Part shown: in pieces, positions 52,599-62,174 of the stretch | How the letters are laid out: each line of letters opens with the position of its first letter | Position numbering within the stretch: the first letter of the stretch is position 1 | From: Desulfosporosinus sp. Tol-M | Lineage (GTDB): Bacteria; Bacillota; Desulfitobacteriia; Desulfitobacteriales; Desulfitobacteriaceae | NCBI GenBank assembly: GCA_000770645.1 | Contig: JQID01000201.1 | Coordinates: 1 to 64,000 of the forward strand | DNA length: 64,000 nt | Direction: 5' to 3' | Notes under the pieces: generated by a model | The model's input: only the letters and a program-made list of their open reading frames with translations | What the model was told of the DNA's origin: nothing | Databases searched by the model: none | Translations under genes and position numbers: made by a program

Positions 52599-53207
52599 AT
52601 GTTCAAGATGTGGAAAAAACTTGGCGAACACATTCGTCAATATTGTGTCATTTATCTTACGCTCTCAAGTGTCTATCTTGCAGGTGTGGTGTTTGGAGCG
52701 GTCGGAGTTGGCGCCTTAGAGGTATCTGAAACCTCCCAATTGGGGAAATTCCTGGATACACTTTTACAAAGTCAACCGAAAACTCTTGATCCGGTTTTCT
52801 TGAGTGCGCTTGCCAGGGACATGTTTATAATGATGGCCGGAATTTGGATTTTAGGACTCACGATCATTGGGGCCCCTTTAATATATATCATTGTCTTTAC
52901 CCGGGGATTTATCCTTGGATTTACCGTCAGTTTTATCATTGGGGTTAAAGGGACGTTTGGGCTCGGCTTGATTCTAATTACCGTTCTTATACCCGCCTTA
53001 TTGGCTATTCCATTGCTGCTTCTCGGAGCAGGACTTGCCACTATTTTTTCGTTTCTGTTACTTCGAGGTAAGGCGAGAGGGGAATCACTGCGCAGAGAAT
53101 TTCTATATTATACGGCTGCAGCAACTTTTGTTACTGTAGGAGCAGTTGCTGTCGGCGTCGTGCAAGGATATTTTTCAATACTTGGAGTTCGCTTTTTTGG
53201 AATATAA
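52599..53207 (+). CDS. spoIIM: Stage II sporulation protein M
   Basis: SpoIIM is the membrane part of the SpoIIDMP peptidoglycan-remodelling machine that drives engulfment. The 202-aa protein has about five transmembrane helices and the family N-terminus LGEHIRQYCVIYLTLSSVYLAGVVFGA, with FTRGFILGFTVSFIIG in the middle. ATG 52599 directly follows a run of eight G; ATG 52608, 9 bases later, is equally possible. spoIID and spoIIP are not in the window. Confidence 0.88.
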   Translation: MFKMWKKLGEHIRQYCVIYLTLSSVYLAGVVFGAVGVGALEVSETSQLGKFLDTLLQSQPKTLDPVFLSALARDMFIMMAGIWILGLTIIGAPLIYIIVFTRGFILGFTVSFIIGVKGTFGLGLILITVLIPALLAIPLLLLGAGLATIFSFLLLRGKARGESLRREFLYYTAAATFVTVGAVAVGVVQGYFSILGVRFFGI

Positions 53208-53285
53208 TAATACAAGTGGGAGTGCTTATTGGGAAGCCGTATAGGTCTTATATTGCGGACAATTGAGGCATCAAACCTCTTAAGC

Positions 53286-53314
53286 TTGCGTATAGCATAA
53301 TACATGCTTATAAT
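53286..53314 (+). promoter_or_regulatory. Possible sigma-A promoter of ald
   Basis: TTGCGT at 53286-53291 and TATAAT at 53309-53314 are separated by 17 bases. The -10 is perfect, the -35 weak. Confidence 0.5.
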
Positions 53315-53353
53315 AAACAGATGAGGGTTAATGATTATGACGGAGGTAGTTTT

Positions 53354-54466
53354 ATGCTGATTGGAATACCAAAAGAGATTAAAAACAATGAAAGTCGGGT
53401 AGCAATTACCCCTGCAGGGGTCCATGCTTTAACTTTGAATGGGCATCAAGTTGGTGTGGAAAAATCCGCAGGTGAAGGTTGTGGAATCAGCGATCAGGAG
53501 TATAGCGGAGCGGGTGCAATGATCCTGGACTCTGTTGAAGAAGTTTGGAACGCCGACATGATCATAAAGGTCAAAGAACCCCTTGCCACCGAATACGCAT
53601 ATTTTAAACCCCAACAAATTCTGTTAACCTTTTTGCATTTGGCGAATGAACCGGAATTAACCAAAGTCCTCATGGAAAAAGAAGTGGTGGCGATTGCCTA
53701 CGAAACCATCCAATTAGATAATGGTTCATTGCCTTTGCTTATTCCGATGAGTGAGGTTGCCGGGAGAATGGCTATTCAAATCGGAGCACAATTACTTGAA
53801 AAACCCAATGGGGGAAGAGGGATTTTGCTGGGCGGAGTCCCTGGAGTAACTCCCGCAAATATAACCATTATCGGTGGCGGAATAGTGGGTACAAATGCGG
53901 CCAGGATGGCTATTGGCCTGGGCGCAGGAGCAACAATTATCGAAAAGAACGCCCAGCGGTTAAGGGAGCTTGATGAGGTCTTTAATGGCCGGGTAAGAAC
54001 ATTGATGTCCAATCCCTATAATATTGCGAGGAGTGTAGCTAAAGCGGATTTGCTTGTGGGGGCCGTACTGATCCCTGGCGCCCGAGCGCCTCGTTTGGTT
54101 ACGGAAGAAATGGTGAAGACAATGACGCCTGGAAGTGTCATCGTCGATGTTGCCATCGACCAAGGCGGTAATATAGCAACTACTGACCGGGTGACAACCC
54201 ATAGTAATCCCACTTATGTTAAATATGGGATTATCCATTACAGCGTCGCCAATATAGCCGGAGCAGTTGCCCGGACGTCGACCTATGCCCTAACCAATGT
54301 AACGCTGGAGTATGTGCTGGAGATAGCAAATAGTGGTTATTTTAAAGCGATCCAGAAAAATCGTTCGCTTCGTAAAGGAGTTAACGTCGTTAACGGTAAG
54401 TTAACCTATCAGGCAGTCGCCGAAGCGCTAAACATGGAGTATACGCCACTGGAGGAAGTACTCTAA
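53354..54466 (+). CDS. ald: Alanine dehydrogenase
   Basis: Ald interconverts L-alanine and pyruvate with NAD(H) and ammonia. The 370-aa protein begins [22 protein letters not shown] and has the active-site region [26 protein letters not shown], the Rossmann motif [19 protein letters not shown] and [12 protein letters not shown] at 53354 follows CGGAGGT; the frame is open 33 bp upstream. In Bacillus alanine dehydrogenase supports sporulation. It is flanked by its own promoter and terminator. Confidence 0.95.
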   Translation: MLIGIPKEIKNNESRVAITPAGVHALTLNGHQVGVEKSAGEGCGISDQEYSGAGAMILDSVEEVWNADMIIKVKEPLATEYAYFKPQQILLTFLHLANEPELTKVLMEKEVVAIAYETIQLDNGSLPLLIPMSEVAGRMAIQIGAQLLEKPNGGRGILLGGVPGVTPANITIIGGGIVGTNAARMAIGLGAGATIIEKNAQRLRELDEVFNGRVRTLMSNPYNIARSVAKADLLVGAVLIPGARAPRLVTEEMVKTMTPGSVIVDVAIDQGGNIATTDRVTTHSNPTYVKYGIIHYSVANIAGAVARTSTYALTNVTLEYVLEIANSGYFKAIQKNRSLRKGVNVVNGKLTYQAVAEALNMEYTPLEEVL

Positions 54467-54502
54467 GTTTAGGTTCCAGCAGCTCGTGGCTAATGTATTT
54501 GA

Positions 54503-54538
54503 GTGGAATCCGTTTAAAACGGGTTCCACTTTTGTTTC
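54503..54538 (+). terminator. Terminator of ald
   Basis: GTGGAATCCGTTT and ACGGGTTCCAC pair around AAA with one G-U, followed by TTTTGTTT. Confidence 0.85.
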
Positions 54539-54610
54539 AATCGTCCTTTCATTTTTCCAGGATAAGGACAATCCGGTGATGCATAGGTTTTAGGGATAGG
54601 GGGGAGTGCA

Positions 54611-54838
54611 TTGCCGACAAAACGCTGGAGTGCTTTTTTCCTTTACCTGGGAAGGATATTAATACTCCTAATAATTCTAGCCGTACTCTTACCAAAGGTA
54701 GCTGCGGTGTTTAACATTTGGATGTCTTCACACTTACATAATGAGCAAAGACCAATCGGAAACCCACTGCGTGTTGAAACACCGGGGTGGAGCAAGTTTG
54801 TCATTCAGTTGTTCCCGAATGCTCAGAAAGAACGATAA
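54611..54838 (+). CDS. DUF4227 / YqzK-like small membrane protein
   Basis: A 75-aa protein with one transmembrane helix (LYLGRILILLIILAVLLPKVAAVF) near the N-terminus and an extracytoplasmic tail. The Bacillus gene yqzK occupies the same place before xerD. TTG start after TAGGGGGGAG. Function unknown. Confidence 0.75.
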   Translation: MPTKRWSAFFLYLGRILILLIILAVLLPKVAAVFNIWMSSHLHNEQRPIGNPLRVETPGWSKFVIQLFPNAQKER

Positions 54839-54912
54839 TTTTTGCAGGGAAAACAGTTGGAAAGGAAAATCCCTTTGCCGTGTAGAACGTTCCTAGGAAA
54901 GGAGTGGATAAA

Positions 54913-55806
54913 GTGACCTCCAAGGAACAACTACTGAAGCAGTATATGATTTATCTGCATGTTGAACGGGGGCTGTCAGAGAATACACGTCAGGCTTATG
55001 AGCGGGATCTGCGTCAACTAATCATCTTCCTTACACAGCGGGGGACAGATTTTACCGGCTGTGAAGCCAATGATCTATTTTTATTCCTTCTTCAATGGAG
55101 AGATAACGGAAAATCACCGCGCAGTATTGCTCGTTGCAATGCGACTTTACGAGGATTCTTTGCGTTCCTGTTGGATGAAGGGAGAAGGAATGACAATCCC
55201 AGTACTTATTTAGTGACCCCCAAGCTAAATCAAGCACTTCCGAAGGTGTTGTCGGAAGCAACAATGGATAAACTGTTACGGGCAGGGGAGAAATCCGATC
55301 TTGCCCTGCGAGATTTGGCGATGCTGGAGGTGCTTTATAGCAGCGGTCTCCGTGTTTCTGAATTGGTCGGGTTACGTTTGTCCGATGTCTCGTTGGATGT
55401 CGGATATGTTCGCTGCCTGGGCAAGGGAAATAAGGAACGGATTATCCCCTTAGGTGACCCGGCTGTTCGGGCTGTGAAGGCTTACTTAAATTCCTTGCGC
55501 CGGCGTTTGTGCGGGAAGCGGGAAAGCGATATTCTATTTTTGAATGTTCACGGCCGCCCTCTCACCCGCCAGGGGATAGTGTACATTTTGAAAAAATGGG
55601 GAAAAACTCATAATGTCGAGCGAACAATTTCCCCCCACATGTTTCGGCACAGTTTTGCCACTCATCTGCTGGATCATGGGGCCGACCTGCGTTCCGTGCA
55701 GGAAATGCTGGGACATGTGGATATCTCGACGACGCAAATTTATACGCATTTAACACGGACACGTTTGCTGGATGTCTTTAGGAAGTCGCACCCACGGGCG
55801 GAGTAA
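54913..55806 (+). CDS. xerD: Site-specific tyrosine recombinase XerD
   Basis: XerCD resolves chromosome dimers at dif. The 297-aa protein has the SAM-like N-terminal domain (LHVERGLSENTRQAYERDL) and the tyrosine recombinase catalytic residues: Arg in LYSSGLRVSELVGL, HMFRHSFATHLL (H-x-x-R), LGHVDISTTQIYTHL with the late His and nucleophilic Tyr. GTG 54913 is well spaced after AAAGGAG; the in-frame GTG at 54904 overlaps that site. Length matches Bacillus XerD. Confidence 0.93.
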   Translation: MTSKEQLLKQYMIYLHVERGLSENTRQAYERDLRQLIIFLTQRGTDFTGCEANDLFLFLLQWRDNGKSPRSIARCNATLRGFFAFLLDEGRRNDNPSTYLVTPKLNQALPKVLSEATMDKLLRAGEKSDLALRDLAMLEVLYSSGLRVSELVGLRLSDVSLDVGYVRCLGKGNKERIIPLGDPAVRAVKAYLNSLRRRLCGKRESDILFLNVHGRPLTRQGIVYILKKWGKTHNVERTISPHMFRHSFATHLLDHGADLRSVQEMLGHVDISTTQIYTHLTRTRLLDVFRKSHPRAE

Positions 55807-55836
55807 GCCCTATGGATAGGGAGGGAGAGGGAAAAC

Positions 55837-57012
55837 ATGGCACGGCGAATTATAATCATTGTTTTAGATAGTGTCGGAATTGGAGAAATGCCTGATGCCG
55901 AAGCATATGGAGACCGGGGGAGCAATACATTAGGAAATATCGCCCGTCTCCGGGGGGGACTCCATCTTCCTCAGCTTGCAAAACTTGGTCTGGGGAATAT
56001 TGACTCGCTTACTGGAGTTCCGGAAAATGCCAACCCGGAAGGCAGTTTTGGGAAAATGGCGGAACGGTCCGCCGGTAAGGATACGACGACTGGACATTGG
56101 GAGATGGCGGGGGTAATTTTGGAGAGAGCGTTTCCGACCTTTCCACATGGTTTTCCTACAGAGTTTATTGAACGCTATGAGTCAGCGATTGGGCGAAGGG
56201 TACTTGGGAATGTTGCCGCCTCGGGAACAGAAATTATCCAGCGTCTCGGCGAAGAACATGTCCGGACAGGGAAACCCATTGTCTATACTTCGGCGGACTC
56301 TGTTTTCCAGGTGGCAGCCCATGAAGGAGTTATTCCTCTGGCGGAATTGATGCGGATCTGTCAGCTTGCCCGGGTAATGCTTAAGGGTGAGCTGCAAGTT
56401 GGAAGAGTCATTGCGCGGCCATTTCTAGGTGTTGACGGACAGTTTTATCGAACCCCAAACCGGCATGATTTTGCGCTGGAGCCTCCCCACAAAATTTTAA
56501 TGGAATATGTGCAGGAACGAGGTCTTGAGGTTTGCGGCGTGGGGAAAATCTATGATATTTATGCTGGGAAAGGAATAACCGACTTTGCGACCACAAAGGG
56601 AAACATGGAAGGCGTTCAGAAGACTTTAGAATACATGGCTAAGGTAAAATCCGGTCTGATCATGACCAACCTTGTGGACTTCGATATGTTATATGGACAC
56701 CGCAATGATGTGGAAGGATATGCACGGGCTTTAGAGGCCTTTGACCAACGCTTGCCGGAAATCTATGCTGCTCTGCGCTCAGAGGATATGCTCATTATTA
56801 CGGCTGATCATGGATGTGATCCTACCCAGCCCGGGACGGATCATACCCGGGAATATGTTCCGTTACTGGTGCGCGGTCCAAATCTGAAAAAAGGGATTAA
56901 TCTGGGAGTCAGAGCCACCTTCGCGGATATCGGGGCAACAGTGGCTGAATACCTGGAGACCGAGATGATATCTAAAGGGACAAGTTTTTACCCGTTGACT
57001 AAGCGCCACTAA
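55837..57012 (+). CDS. deoB: Phosphopentomutase
   Basis: DeoB interconverts (deoxy)ribose 1- and 5-phosphate in nucleoside salvage. The 391-aa alkaline-phosphatase-fold protein shows [42 protein letters not shown] and [24 protein letters not shown] with metal ligands. ATG follows GGGAGGGAG. It opens a nucleoside salvage group with punA and pdp. Confidence 0.95.
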   Translation: MARRIIIIVLDSVGIGEMPDAEAYGDRGSNTLGNIARLRGGLHLPQLAKLGLGNIDSLTGVPENANPEGSFGKMAERSAGKDTTTGHWEMAGVILERAFPTFPHGFPTEFIERYESAIGRRVLGNVAASGTEIIQRLGEEHVRTGKPIVYTSADSVFQVAAHEGVIPLAELMRICQLARVMLKGELQVGRVIARPFLGVDGQFYRTPNRHDFALEPPHKILMEYVQERGLEVCGVGKIYDIYAGKGITDFATTKGNMEGVQKTLEYMAKVKSGLIMTNLVDFDMLYGHRNDVEGYARALEAFDQRLPEIYAALRSEDMLIITADHGCDPTQPGTDHTREYVPLLVRGPNLKKGINLGVRATFADIGATVAEYLETEMISKGTSFYPLTKRH

Positions 57013-57049
57013 ATTTTGAGTTTAAGTGAAAGATGAGTGGCGCTTAGTC
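56997..57049. repeat. 14-bp perfect inverted repeat over the deoB stop
   Basis: GACTAAGCGCCACT (56997-57010), which carries the last codons, is mirrored by AGTGGCGCTTAGTC (57036-57049). The direct repeat ACCCGTTGACTAA recurs at about 57094, just before the punA ribosome binding site. It may act as terminator or mRNA-stability element. Confidence 0.6.
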
Positions 57050-57122
57050 CCTGGCTAAGTTCAACTAGCTTCAGATGAAGTAAGTTTCCTATACCCGTTG
57101 ACTAAAGGAGGAGGATGATAAA

Positions 57123-57953
57123 ATGATTTCGAAAAAGGGATATAGCGTTAAACTGGAGGAAGTGCGTAAATATCTTATGGAGAGTGTCACTGGACTGCCG
57201 GAACTCGGTGTGATCCTGGGTTCAGGGTTAGGCGCTTTTGCCGATCATCTTCTGGAAAAACAGGTGATAGCCTACAAAGACATTCCGCACTTCCCTGCTT
57301 CGACTGTTGAAGGGCATGCCGGACAATTGGTCTTTGGTAACGTTGATGGTCGTCGGGTCGTGGTTATGCAAGGACGCTTTCACTATTACGAAGGGTACAC
57401 GATGCACGAAGTGATCTTCCCTGTTCGGGTCATGCAAGTCCTGGGAGTGAGCGGCCTTGTTGTCACGAATGCCGCCGGGGGGATAAATCCTGCCTTTCAG
57501 CCGGGGGACCTGATTCTCATTAAGGATCATCTCAACCTGATGGGAGTCAATCCGTTGCGGGGTGCAAATTTGTCGAGTTTAGGCCCACGTTTTCCGGACC
57601 TAAGCGAAGCGTATAATTGGGATTGGCGGCAAAAGGCCTTAGTGATCGCCAGAGAATTGGGGATAAATCTTCAGGAAGGGGTTTATGCGGCTCTGAGCGG
57701 TCCCAACTATGAAACTCCTGCAGAAATACGTTTTTTACGTACGATTGGCGCTGATATGGTCGGCATGAGTACCGTACCGGAAGTGCTGGCAGCCAACCAT
57801 GGAGGAATGCGAGTCCTGGGCATCTCCTGTGTGACAAATATGGCGGCTGGTATTTTGAAACAAAAACTCAGTCATGTAGAAGTCATGGAAACGGCGGGAC
57901 GAATTGAAAAACAATTTGTGCACTTTGTTCAGGCGCTGGTCAAGGTGCTTTAG
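57123..57953 (+). CDS. punA: Purine nucleoside phosphorylase
   Basis: PunA splits purine (deoxy)nucleosides with phosphate into base and pentose 1-phosphate, the substrate of DeoB. The 276-aa protein has the phosphate-binding GVILGSGLGAFADHL, the family motif VEGHAGQLVFG, MQGRFHYYEGY and VVTNAAGGINPAFQPGDLILI. ATG follows AGGAGGAGG. Confidence 0.93.
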   Translation: MISKKGYSVKLEEVRKYLMESVTGLPELGVILGSGLGAFADHLLEKQVIAYKDIPHFPASTVEGHAGQLVFGNVDGRRVVVMQGRFHYYEGYTMHEVIFPVRVMQVLGVSGLVVTNAAGGINPAFQPGDLILIKDHLNLMGVNPLRGANLSSLGPRFPDLSEAYNWDWRQKALVIARELGINLQEGVYAALSGPNYETPAEIRFLRTIGADMVGMSTVPEVLAANHGGMRVLGISCVTNMAAGILKQKLSHVEVMETAGRIEKQFVHFVQALVKVL

Positions 57954-57980
57954 GCATATGAAAGAAAAGAGTGATTTCGG

Positions 57981-59282
57981 ATGCGTATGATCGACTTGAT
58001 TGAAAAGAAACGGGATGGGGAATCTCTTTCCAAGTCGGAAATCAACTTTATTATTAAAAGCTATGTCTCGGGAGATATCCCGGATTATCAAATGTCTGCC
58101 TGGGCTATGGCCGTCTATTTTCGGGGGATGTCACTCGAAGAAACGACCGAACTGACGCTGGCCATGGCCCAAAGCGGGGATCAACTGGATCTTTCCGCCC
58201 TGGGGAGACGGTCTGTGGATAAACACAGTACCGGAGGGGTGGGGGACAAGACGACCTTGCTGCTCGGACCGATGGTTGCAGCCTGCGGCGTGCCTATGGC
58301 GAAAATGTCCGGGCGAGGGCTTGGCCATACGGGAGGGACAATCGATAAACTCAGCGCGGTGCCCGGTTTCCGGGCGGAGCTTACGCAGGAAGAGTTTTTG
58401 GCTCAAGTGAAGAAAATTGGTTTGTCTGTTATCGCTCAGACGGGAAACCTTGTCCCTGCCGATAAGTTGCTTTATGCTCTGCGTGATGTAACGGCGACTG
58501 TCAGTTCCATTCCGCTGATTGCCTCTTCGGTGATGAGCAAGAAAATAGCCGCAGGAGCGCAGGGGATCGTCTTAGATGTCAAGTACGGCTCAGGTGCCTT
58601 TATGAAGACCGTGGAGGAGGCACGGTTGCTGGCGAAGACAATGGCGAATATCGGGAAAGCGCTGGGACGACGGACGATTGCGGTATTGAGTAATATGAAT
58701 CAACCGCTGGGGCGCGCCGTCGGAAATAGCCTGGAGATCCTTGAAGCAGCCGACGCGCTGCAGGGTAAAGGCCCAGAAGATTTAATGAAGGTCAGCCTCG
58801 AACTGGGGGCTTGGATGCTTGTGGCTGGTGACGCCGTACCCAATGCAGGGGGAGGGAAGGAAGTTTTAAGGCAAAGTGTGGCAAGCGGAGCGGCGTGGAA
58901 CAAATTTCTGTCCTTCTTGACCGAGCAGGGGGGAGATGCAGGGGCGGTAGCCGATCGTCGCCTTCGGGTTGCGCCGTGCAATCTGCCGCTCCTCGCTCCT
59001 GACACAGGTTATGTTCAGTTGGTTGATGCTCAGAAAATCGGAATCCTGGCTATGGTACTCGGGGCCGGTCGGGTTACTAAAGATAGCCCGATTGATTTAG
59101 GAGCCGGGGTTGTGCTCACCCGCAAAGCAGGCGAGTGGGCTAAGGCGGGAGAACCCCTTATGCAGCTCTATAGCAGTAATCAAGAAATGTTGGCTGAGGG
59201 ACTCAAGCTCGCGCAAAACCTGGTTAAGGTGGACAGCGTTGCTCCCAAGCTGCCCCCGTTAATTGAGGAAGTTATCCAATAG
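57981..59282 (+). CDS. pdp: Pyrimidine-nucleoside phosphorylase
   Basis: Pdp cleaves uridine and thymidine with phosphate. The 433-aa protein has YQMSAWAMAVYFRGMS, the signature KHSTGGVGDKTTLLLGPMVAACG, MSGRGLGHTGGTIDKL and the C-terminal barrel-hammerhead domain (GAGVVLTRKAGEWAKAGEPLMQLYS). It completes a deoB-punA-pdp nucleoside salvage operon. Confidence 0.93.
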   Translation: MRMIDLIEKKRDGESLSKSEINFIIKSYVSGDIPDYQMSAWAMAVYFRGMSLEETTELTLAMAQSGDQLDLSALGRRSVDKHSTGGVGDKTTLLLGPMVAACGVPMAKMSGRGLGHTGGTIDKLSAVPGFRAELTQEEFLAQVKKIGLSVIAQTGNLVPADKLLYALRDVTATVSSIPLIASSVMSKKIAAGAQGIVLDVKYGSGAFMKTVEEARLLAKTMANIGKALGRRTIAVLSNMNQPLGRAVGNSLEILEAADALQGKGPEDLMKVSLELGAWMLVAGDAVPNAGGGKEVLRQSVASGAAWNKFLSFLTEQGGDAGAVADRRLRVAPCNLPLLAPDTGYVQLVDAQKIGILAMVLGAGRVTKDSPIDLGAGVVLTRKAGEWAKAGEPLMQLYSSNQEMLAEGLKLAQNLVKVDSVAPKLPPLIEEVIQ

Positions 59283-59350
59283 GTACACGATGTGGACAAT
59301 TAACATAAAATCCTCTTCCTTACGTATGCATATATAAAGAAAACTTGGCT

Positions 59351-59467
59351 GGCGCTCACACGAAGACACTGTCTTCGCACGTGTTAACCTTCTTGCAGGA
59401 CGGCGAGAAGGGACCCTCCAGAAAGTATACCAATGAAGTTTATACTTTCCGACTAGTGCAAGAAAGG
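59351..59467 (+). ncRNA. Hairpin-rich leader, possible cis-regulatory RNA
   Basis: Several exact stems are visible: CGAAGAC/GTCTTCG (59361-59377), CCTTCT/AGAAGG (59388-59411) and GAAAGTATA/TATACTTTC (59421-59449). The strand CCTTCTTGCA at 59388-59397 can also pair with TGCAAGAAAGG at 59457-59467, excluding the second stem. A strong GGGGAGGAGG and the start of the next gene follow 20-50 bases later. Matching no riboswitch I know, it may be a regulatory leader or a dispersed structured repeat. Confidence 0.4.
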
Positions 59468-59506
59468 GGCACCGTATCGTGTCTCTGGGGAGGAGGATTT
59501 TAATTG

Positions 59507-59995
59507 ATGCGTGAAAAGAAAATTTACCCTTTGGCTGAGGGGTTGACAACTGCGGATACGTTTGCCGTGCTGGGGGATGCTCAAAAATTCCAAAAGCATA
59601 AACATGCCTGGAAGGTTTGGAGGGCATTAAAAGGGTTTGGTTGTGTTGTCTATCCGGTTGCCGAAGATTTGAAGCGCCTGGATGGGAGCAGGGTTTATCC
59701 GAATTTAGCGGAACTGACGGATAAGGTGACAGTCGTAGTACCGTGCCTGCTCACAGAGAGACTCAAGACTTTGGCTGCCGATGCTGCATCTGCCGGAGCC
59801 GGCAGTATTTGGTTTCAAGAACAGACCTGGTCCCAGGAACTGCAGCAAGCCTGCGATAGCGCCGCGATTAAGACGGTCCGCGGGTGCGTGCTGCAGCATG
59901 TCAGTTATTCTCGCCTGAGCATGTGTTATTTCAATCCCTGTTACTGGCATGGTCTCCGAGCTGCCAAAGTACCTGCGAAGCGGTATGCTCGGTAG
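59507..59995 (+). CDS. CoA-binding domain-like protein with Cys-rich C-terminus
   Basis: The 162-aa protein resembles small CoA-binding (YccU-type) Rossmann proteins: TADTFAVLGDAQKFQKHKHAWKVWRALKGFGCVVYPV, VTVVVPCLLTERLK and SAGAGSIWFQEQTWSQELQQACD. The first glycine loop (LGDAQK) is degenerate. The C-terminus MCYFNPCYWHG is rich in Cys, Trp and His. ATG at 59507 follows GGGGAGGAGG; TTG 59504 is an in-frame alternative. The ligand is unproven. Confidence 0.6.
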   Translation: MREKKIYPLAEGLTTADTFAVLGDAQKFQKHKHAWKVWRALKGFGCVVYPVAEDLKRLDGSRVYPNLAELTDKVTVVVPCLLTERLKTLAADAASAGAGSIWFQEQTWSQELQQACDSAAIKTVRGCVLQHVSYSRLSMCYFNPCYWHGLRAAKVPAKRYAR

Positions 59996-60024
59996 GGAGG
60001 TAGGTTGGTAGGTTGGTAGGGAGT
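59996..60024 (+). repeat. Short GGTAGGTT tandem repeat
   Basis: Starting at the stop codon region, (GGTAGGTT) units repeat about three times before GGTAGGGAG. Low-complexity sequence between convergent genes. Confidence 0.7.
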
Positions 60025-60154
60025 GAGGGAGTTTCCTGGTATCCTACGGCGGAAAGTGTTCGTTGTGGGACAGCGGTCTTTTACTTGCTTCAGCAAGGCT
60101 AGTGTTTCGTATCTGGTTTTTAATAATTTATTTTTTAGATTTTTTTGTCGTATT

Positions 60155-61933
60155 TTAACGACGCTTGGAATAACGTAATTTTGCCAAAGAAAGCTCTTCA
60201 AAGAATAGTTCGAACAAAAGGGAGATTATGCCGAGGGGTTTAAGCTGAAATCTCTGCTTTCCCCAGCTCACAAAATCTGTCTGGGCATAAACACGTTTGC
60301 TATTGACATCCTTAGCCTCATTTTTTAGAGCGGCGATTGCCAAGCTGCGCTCCTTTTTGTTTTTTATTAAGACCGCTTGCTCCATTTTATTATTTAAATA
60401 TTGGGCTTGAATAATCAGATTTGTGGTCTCTGTTGCTTCTTCATTCGACATGAGACCGAGTTTATTCTTGCTGGCTACTAATTTAGCTGTGGCTTCGTAG
60501 GTGGTGTTTACCAATTCTTGGGGGGGCATACTCATACTTTCATAATTCAGGATCTGTCCCCACGTGGAATTGGTCAGGAGTTTGCGATGTTCTTCCAACG
60601 TGTGGGCCCGCAGCTTGTAGCCGAATTTCTCAGGGTCCTCGAAGGCAGGGCTGCCGGGGTCTAAAAAAGGTGCTAACGGCGCCACGTATACTTTAATCCG
60701 GCCGTCCAGACCATAATCACTTAAAAGTTTATGAGCATAATCCATGGAATCCATTACGGACTGCGTTGTTTGAAAGGGCAGTCCTACCATAAAGAAAATA
60801 TCCAGTCTATTACACCCGTTAGCCATGGCTGCGGCAATAGTTGCTTCGATCGCCTCGTTACTGACGGCGAATTTGCCATTTGTTTTTCGCAGTTCCGGGT
60901 CATGGGTTTCCAGGGTCATTTCCAGACTGAAGTGCAGGGCAGCGTCCTTGAGTTGGGAGATGAATTCTTCATCTGCAGGATAAAATAGCTCGAAAACCAT
61001 TTCATTTTCGATTTTTTCCTGTTTCAGCAAATATAAAAAACGATCGGCAAATTCTTTACCGCCCATGCGGAGATCATGGATCACAAAAATCGGGGCCCGG
61101 CTGAATCTTTTAATCAAGCGGACATCTTCAATTAATCTTTCCGGCGAACGAAAAGCCGGCTTTTTGCGCTGGCAGACCTGGCGATAAGCTTGCTTGGATC
61201 CCCCGCAAATGGAACAGTTGATATTGCAGCCCCGGGCAGTTAAGATGGTAGTCATCGGGTATTCCAGCCAACGTAAATAGGGAACGATATTAGACAGATT
61301 CCAGTATTTAAAAACAGAACGCATTGTATAGCGATAAGCAGGCACAGTCGGCGCGTTCAGGTTATCCGGTACGTTGGTCAGCGGGTTGACCACTACGGAA
61401 CCGTCTTTTTGTTTCCAGGTGAGATTCGGCACACCTTCTAGAGGGAGACCGGCACGTACTCTTGTTAAGAGCTCCAGAACAGGTCCTTCGGTGGAATCAC
61501 CCCGGACAACGAAATCAACATCAGGATTTTTGATTAACTCTTCGTGGAAATAAGATGAGCTTAAGCCGCCCATCAGGACCGGTACATCAGGGTGATGCTT
61601 TTTGATTAAAGCGGCCAGGGCTAACGCGCCGTGAACATGGGGCAGCCAGTGCAGGTCGATGGCCCAAACCCTGGGATGGCGTTTTTTAATTTCCTTTTCC
61701 GGATCATAGGCCGGAGATTTTAACATGCGATAGGCCATGTTAATAATTTGCACATTCAAGCCGGACTTTTCCAGGTGTTCGGCTATGCTGGTAATCCCGA
61801 TCGGATACATCTCGAAGACGGAAGAAGAAGGGATCACGTCGTTTATTGGTCCAAAAAGAATCGTGTCTTTGCGGAAATCATAAATACTTGGCGCGTGCAG
61901 AAATATTACATCCCGCCGCAGAGATTCAAACAA
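60155..61933 (-). CDS. B12-binding domain radical SAM protein
   Basis: The 592-aa protein has an N-terminal cobalamin-binding-like Rossmann part (PIGITSIAEHLEKSGLNVQIINM, ALAALIKKHHPDVPVLMGGLSSSYFHEEL) and a radical SAM domain with the cluster motif C-x3-C-x2-C in ARGCNINCSICGG. The usual B12 DxHxxG motif is not evident. Such proteins catalyse methylations or rearrangements; the substrate is unknown. TTG start at 61933 with GGGGGTG ahead. It is a single gene, convergent with the CoA-binding protein gene. Confidence 0.82.
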   Translation of the reverse strand: MFESLRRDVIFLHAPSIYDFRKDTILFGPINDVIPSSSVFEMYPIGITSIAEHLEKSGLNVQIINMAYRMLKSPAYDPEKEIKKRHPRVWAIDLHWLPHVHGALALAALIKKHHPDVPVLMGGLSSSYFHEELIKNPDVDFVVRGDSTEGPVLELLTRVRAGLPLEGVPNLTWKQKDGSVVVNPLTNVPDNLNAPTVPAYRYTMRSVFKYWNLSNIVPYLRWLEYPMTTILTARGCNINCSICGGSKQAYRQVCQRKKPAFRSPERLIEDVRLIKRFSRAPIFVIHDLRMGGKEFADRFLYLLKQEKIENEMVFELFYPADEEFISQLKDAALHFSLEMTLETHDPELRKTNGKFAVSNEAIEATIAAAMANGCNRLDIFFMVGLPFQTTQSVMDSMDYAHKLLSDYGLDGRIKVYVAPLAPFLDPGSPAFEDPEKFGYKLRAHTLEEHRKLLTNSTWGQILNYESMSMPPQELVNTTYEATAKLVASKNKLGLMSNEEATETTNLIIQAQYLNNKMEQAVLIKNKKERSLAIAALKNEAKDVNSKRVYAQTDFVSWGKQRFQLKPLGIISLLFELFFEELSLAKLRYSKRR

Positions 61934-62035
61934 ACTTAAGCACCCCCGAAAAAAGTCTATTTTTGAAATAGTATATCATAATATTTCGGATTTACCCTTA
62001 TGTATTTCCCAGCATGTGTTGTACCAGAAAAGCGT

Positions 62036-62078
62036 AAGAGCAAGTAGCCCATCCCTTGCATGGGAGCTTCTTGCTCTT
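62036..62078. terminator. Bidirectional terminator hairpin
   Basis: AAGAGCAAG and CTTGCTCTT enclose an inner stem CCCAT/ATGGG. On the minus strand it lies downstream of the PIN/antitoxin pair and is followed by CGCTTTTC. Confidence 0.6.
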
Positions 62079-62174
62079 CATTATTGTGCCGCCCATTGCG
62101 GCTGGTTGTACAACCGGGATATTAAAGCATTCTTATTATATGAATCGAGAACCCGCTGAAAGAGTATACTTGTT

